Assembly: GCA_023091735.1 (NCBI GenBank)
Contig: JALKBU010000926.1
Span: 1 to 20,621, forward strand
Length of the DNA stretch: 20,621 nucleotides
Direction: 5' to 3'
DNA from: Trichomonas tenax
Lineage: Eukaryota; Parabasalia; Trichomonadida; Trichomonadidae
The position numbers and the translations under genes were made by a program. Positions 17,626 through 20,621 of the stretch are shown here, piece by piece (position 1 is the stretch's first letter; every line of letters starts with the position of its first letter). The notes below the pieces were generated by a model. It did not search any database and was not told the origin of the DNA. It worked only from the letters and a program-made list of their open reading frames with translations.

Positions 17626-18344
17626 GCCCATATCAAGGTATACAAATTATCAGTATGGTATATAGATTATAATAGTGTGTTTTAGCCCAGATAATCAGCA
17701 AATTTTGAAATTATTATTTTGTTGTAAAAGTTAAGAATGACTAATATACTATGAAAACAAAAACTTATTTTACTGCTTGTTAATTGTAAAACGTTTTTTT
17801 CAAAAAAAAACATTTAATTGACATTTCAAGAGAATTTGGGAGCAAAAACACAAATGATTCAAGCAATATATTTAGATGCAATTAGTTGTGACTCAAAATA
17901 CTAAAGATTAAATTTTGCGATTTCGGAAAAGCAAGCTTTGCCGCCGATTTGAAACTCTATAGAGCAATTCATACCATAACCAACATATTGCTGATATTCT
18001 TTCCGTCCAAATTTCACTTTTAGTGTTTTTCCTCTCAAATAATTGAGAATACTTCAAAAATTTTTAGAGAATATTGATTTACATCATACATACAGTACTA
18101 TTTTAGGAAATCTCTTTCAATTATTTTGAGGCACTCTGCTTCAAATTGAGCCTCTAAAATCTAATTCAATCCCCCGTATGTTACAATGAAGATTTCAGAT
18201 AAAACAGATTCAATCTATTTTAATTGACATTATCTCCCATATAGAGATATGGCTCTGGAGCAATTTTAATTAAGGTTTAATTTTTACACCACTCACAATT
18301 TCCTTTTTCATTTTCATTGAGTTCATCGAAAACAAAATTTGACA
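17626..18344. other. Spacer upstream of the intact surface gene
   Basis: About 720 bases without a supported gene. The last 60 bases are T-rich and should include the promoter of the surface-protein gene; TTCATTTTCATTGAGTTCAT (18309-18328) has TCATT words of the kind seen in trichomonad initiators, but no single one can be chosen. Confidence 0.4.
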
Positions 18345-19910
18345 ATGTTTCTTTTTCTCCATCTTCAGAATGCCGGTGAAGTATGGAATTCTTATTATCC
18401 AGATGTTTTGTTTAGAGAAGCATTCGACTACTATAACTCGGATAAAACACAAAAGCTCGAAGTTGTAAATTCACATTTAATTATCTATCAAAGTCAGTTC
18501 ATTGACGCCAAGAATGGAGCAGTAAGTTCAACAAGCCCTAACTACTATATTGTAATTGCGGATAGTTTCTTTCATCAGTGCAATAATACTGGTTCAAATT
18601 CAGTTATTAAAAATACAGTAAAAAAGTCAATTATTGATAAATGCTGTGCAGTCAAATGTGGCGCTGCAAGCTCTGAACAGCCAACATGGTGCTATTCAAA
18701 ATCTTCAACCAATGATATCAATCGAATGAATTTATGCACAATAACAATGTGTGGATATCCGTTCACAATAACTGACTCAGCAGTATCTCTTTCAGCAGGA
18801 AATATTGAGGTATCATATTGCAACTTTTCTAAAAATATGAACCAAAGAAACAACCAAGCTTTGAAAATTGATTCAGCAAATCAACTCAATATCTCATACA
18901 CAAATATCGTTTCTCATACATCTGAATCTAATTTTGTAATCCGTTTAGTTTCAGACTGCGATTATAGTATGAGGATGAGTAATATATTCAACAATTCCAT
19001 CAAACAAGGAGGAAATATTTTCGCCGTTATGAAATATTGCTTAACAATTGATAGATCTATAATATTAAACAACACCGGTCGCAATTTTTGGTTTACCAAT
19101 GGCGGTTCAGCAAAAATATTGGAGAGTTCATATGATGGTGAAATAGCAAATGGTTTAGTGATCACAAATTCTAAGAACATATATATACAAATGGAAGCAA
19201 CTTTCCTTTTTACTTATCAGTGCTATGGAGACAAATTTACGCTACCTCCAACACAAACACCGGAAATGACTCCAAAAGCAATTCCATACGCAACCCCTTC
19301 AACAACAAATTTCAAAACACCTTCTACAACATCTTCTACAACTCCTTCAACAACATCTTCTACAACTCCTTCAACAACTCCTTCTACAACACCTTCTACA
19401 ACACCATCTGAAACTCCTTCTACAACACCATCAACAACTCCTTCTACAACACCATCAACAACACCTTCTTCAACACCATCAACAACACCCCCCATAACAC
19501 CATCAACAACACCCCCCACAACTCCTTCTTCAACACCTTCTACAACTCCTTCAACAACACCATCAACAACACCTTCTTCAACACCATCAACAACACCACC
19601 CACAACTCCTTCTTCAACACCATCAACAACTCCTTCTTCAACACCATCAACAACACCACCCACAACTCCTTCTTCAACACCATCAACAACACCTTCTTCA
19701 ACACCATCAACAACACCACCCACAACTCCTTCTACAACACCTTCTTCAACACCATCTTCAACACCATCTACAACTCCTTCTACAACACCATCAACAACAC
19801 CTATGATCACACCTGCTATGACTATCAACAAGCCTAAGCCAAGCGGTGGATTTCATGATATTTACCGCTCCAAATACAGAAATGTTAATTTCAGAAACTT
19901 CCGGCCTTAA
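18345..19910 (+). CDS. Surface-protein family member 3 (head B, tail X), intact
   Basis: A 521-residue protein from the ATG at 18345; the open frame also extends two codons upstream to a TTG, which I reject. The leader (MFLFLHLQNAG) is short and hydrophobic. The head, about residues 13-315, has YYPD, CCAVKCGA, SLSAGNIEVSYCNFSKN, the GGNIF word and a DRSIILNNTG stretch. Spaced Cys and Asn-rich short strands suggest a beta-helix. Head B aligns along its length with head A of members 1 and 2 but is clearly diverged. The stalk (about residues 316-486) is almost only Thr, Pro and Ser and is expected to be mucin-like. The tail holds PKPSGGFHDIYR and ends YRNVNFRNFRP, nearly identical to member 1 even in DNA. 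No membrane span follows the stalk. Secretion and surface display are inferred from leader and stalk; the ligand is unknown. Confidence 0.85.
   Translation: MFLFLHLQNAGEVWNSYYPDVLFREAFDYYNSDKTQKLEVVNSHLIIYQSQFIDAKNGAVSSTSPNYYIVIADSFFHQCNNTGSNSVIKNTVKKSIIDKCCAVKCGAASSEQPTWCYSKSSTNDINRMNLCTITMCGYPFTITDSAVSLSAGNIEVSYCNFSKNMNQRNNQALKIDSANQLNISYTNIVSHTSESNFVIRLVSDCDYSMRMSNIFNNSIKQGGNIFAVMKYCLTIDRSIILNNTGRNFWFTNGGSAKILESSYDGEIANGLVITNSKNIYIQMEATFLFTYQCYGDKFTLPPTQTPEMTPKAIPYATPSTTNFKTPSTTSSTTPSTTSSTTPSTTPSTTPSTTPSETPSTTPSTTPSTTPSTTPSSTPSTTPPITPSTTPPTTPSSTPSTTPSTTPSTTPSSTPSTTPPTTPSSTPSTTPSSTPSTTPPTTPSSTPSTTPSSTPSTTPPTTPSTTPSSTPSSTPSTTPSTTPSTTPMITPAMTINKPKPSGGFHDIYRSKYRNVNFRNFRP
19291..19802 (+). repeat. 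Long TTPS/SSTP stalk repeat with 60-bp superunits
   Basis: About 500 bases of 12-base units encode TTPS, SSTP and TTPP. At 19561-19740 three head-to-tail 60-base superunits (20 residues each) differ from one another by only one or two bases. The superunit combines one TTPS, two SSTP-type and one TTPP element. Near-identity implies very recent amplification. Confidence 0.95.
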
Positions 19911-20494
19911 GAAATGTTTGATTGAAATAAACTATCCGTTATGTTATGTACTAAATTCTTAGCAGCAGTCACAATTTTCTTTCTGCATCTATTGTTCATA
20001 ATGAATTGCTAATAGAGTTAACTCAGATCAAGAAATATCGATTCTGTTTTCATATATATTTTGAGCAATGGGCCAACTTTAATTTATTTAAGCAATGATT
20101 TATGAACTACATAATAGAGGCATACCATTAATTTTGATATACCTGTCAAACCTGCGCAATATTGAATGCTTTGATCATTTTTATGCAAATTTAGGGAATG
20201 CGTCAAAAAAATCGAGCGTCACTTTTACCAAAATTGAATACAAACAACTTTAAAATGTGTGGCGGGTATTCAATTTTGTGTCACCTTTTGTGGAAATTGA
20301 GAGGAAAAATGGGGAAAGATGAGGATACTGAGAAAGGTATTTAGTTTTCTTTGAAATTGAAAGCATGAATTCGTGGTGTATTTCCCCATCTAATGTATGA
20401 TTTCCCACTGTAAAAAATTTCCTCCATTTTCCAAAACAAACACTTTTTATTGTACAATATAATTTTGTCCCATTTGGGGACGCACGTGGGGAAG
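19911..20494 (+). repeat. 3' flank of member 3, shared with member 1
   Basis: It matches 8132 to about 8419 and then about 8753-9034, lacking the roughly 320-base block present after member 1. The similarity stops where the CA run of the inverted repeat begins (20495), a clean boundary between two repeats. Confidence 0.8.
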
Positions 20495-20612
20495 CACACA
20501 CACACAATGTGCACTCTGGCCAACTAAAGTTGGCCGCCGTGCACTGTTTCGCCTGTGTTTTTGTGTTTTTGGGGCTTCAATTTTAAGAAATTTGTGTTTT
20601 TGAAGGCTTGTT
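20495..20612 (-). repeat. Right copy of the 117-bp inverted repeat
   Basis: The reverse complement matches 15665-15781. The palindrome at 20509-20544 is GTGCAC, TCT, then GGCCAACTAAAGTTGGCC, GCC and GTGCAC. It starts with a CA run and ends GGCTTGTT, nine bases from the window edge, so the outer boundary and any target-site duplication cannot be seen. Confidence 0.75.
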
Positions 20613-20621
20613 TGAGCAATT

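Noticed and set aside
19291..19802. The regular repeats could be mistaken for a CRISPR or satellite array.
   Set aside because: Units are contiguous, in frame with the protein and without unique spacers, so they are a coding stalk repeat.
19223..19831. Long minus-strand open frame of GVVEGVVDG repeats (also at 10948-11166 and 7861-8049).
   Set aside because: It is the antisense reading of the TTPS repeat; the 12-bp unit lacks stops on both strands. It exists only where the stalk exists.

Overview
This window looks like a piece of nuclear genome from a parabasalid (trichomonad-type) protist. The DNA is AT-rich. All recognisable genes are uninterrupted by introns and closely spaced. One end carries typical eukaryotic housekeeping proteins (ribosomal protein L5/uL18, a VAP-type MSP protein with a tail anchor, a UBL-UBA shuttle protein). 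The rest is a repeat-rich accessory zone with paralogous, mucin-like surface proteins, a DDE transposase relic and virus- or Maverick-like genes. The species cannot be fixed from the sequence alone. No rRNA, tRNA or CRISPR was recognised.

Region 1 (1-612): a minus-strand pseudogene, apparently an N-terminal fragment of the same surface-protein superfamily seen later, broken by a frameshift. Region 2 (952-5990): four intact cellular genes, namely a kinase-fold-like protein (+), a RAD23-like UBL-UBA protein (-), a VAP-like ER protein (-) and ribosomal protein L5 (-). They are separated by AT-rich spacers of 280-600 bp.

Region 3 (6956-11272): two tandem members of a secreted or surface family. 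Each has a Cys/Asn-rich head that looks like a beta-helix, followed by a Thr/Pro/Ser stalk of TTPS repeats. The first has one in-frame TGA; the second has lost its 5' end. A third, intact member lies at 18345-19910. The heads and tails are assorted mosaically: member 1 is head A + tail X, member 2 is head A + tail Y, member 3 is head B + tail X. Tail X carries a long shared 3' flank. The DNA encoding the stalk therefore looks like the recombination hinge.

Region 4 (about 11.7-16.5 kb): a very AT-rich island of foreign character. It holds a SAP-like small protein, a 398-aa unknown protein and a broken Fic-domain gene. These are linked by shared upstream repeats containing a palindromic TACCWGGTA word, by GC-rich hairpins at or after gene ends, and by a tandem TTAGTTAGTTAG-containing repeat. 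This resembles a degraded Maverick/Polinton or viral insertion, but no hallmark polymerase, integrase or capsid gene is present.

Region 5 (15665-20612): a 4.9-kb segment bounded by a roughly 117-bp inverted repeat with an internal palindrome. It contains a decayed pogo/Tigger-type DDE transposase and the intact surface-protein gene. It may be a composite mobile segment.
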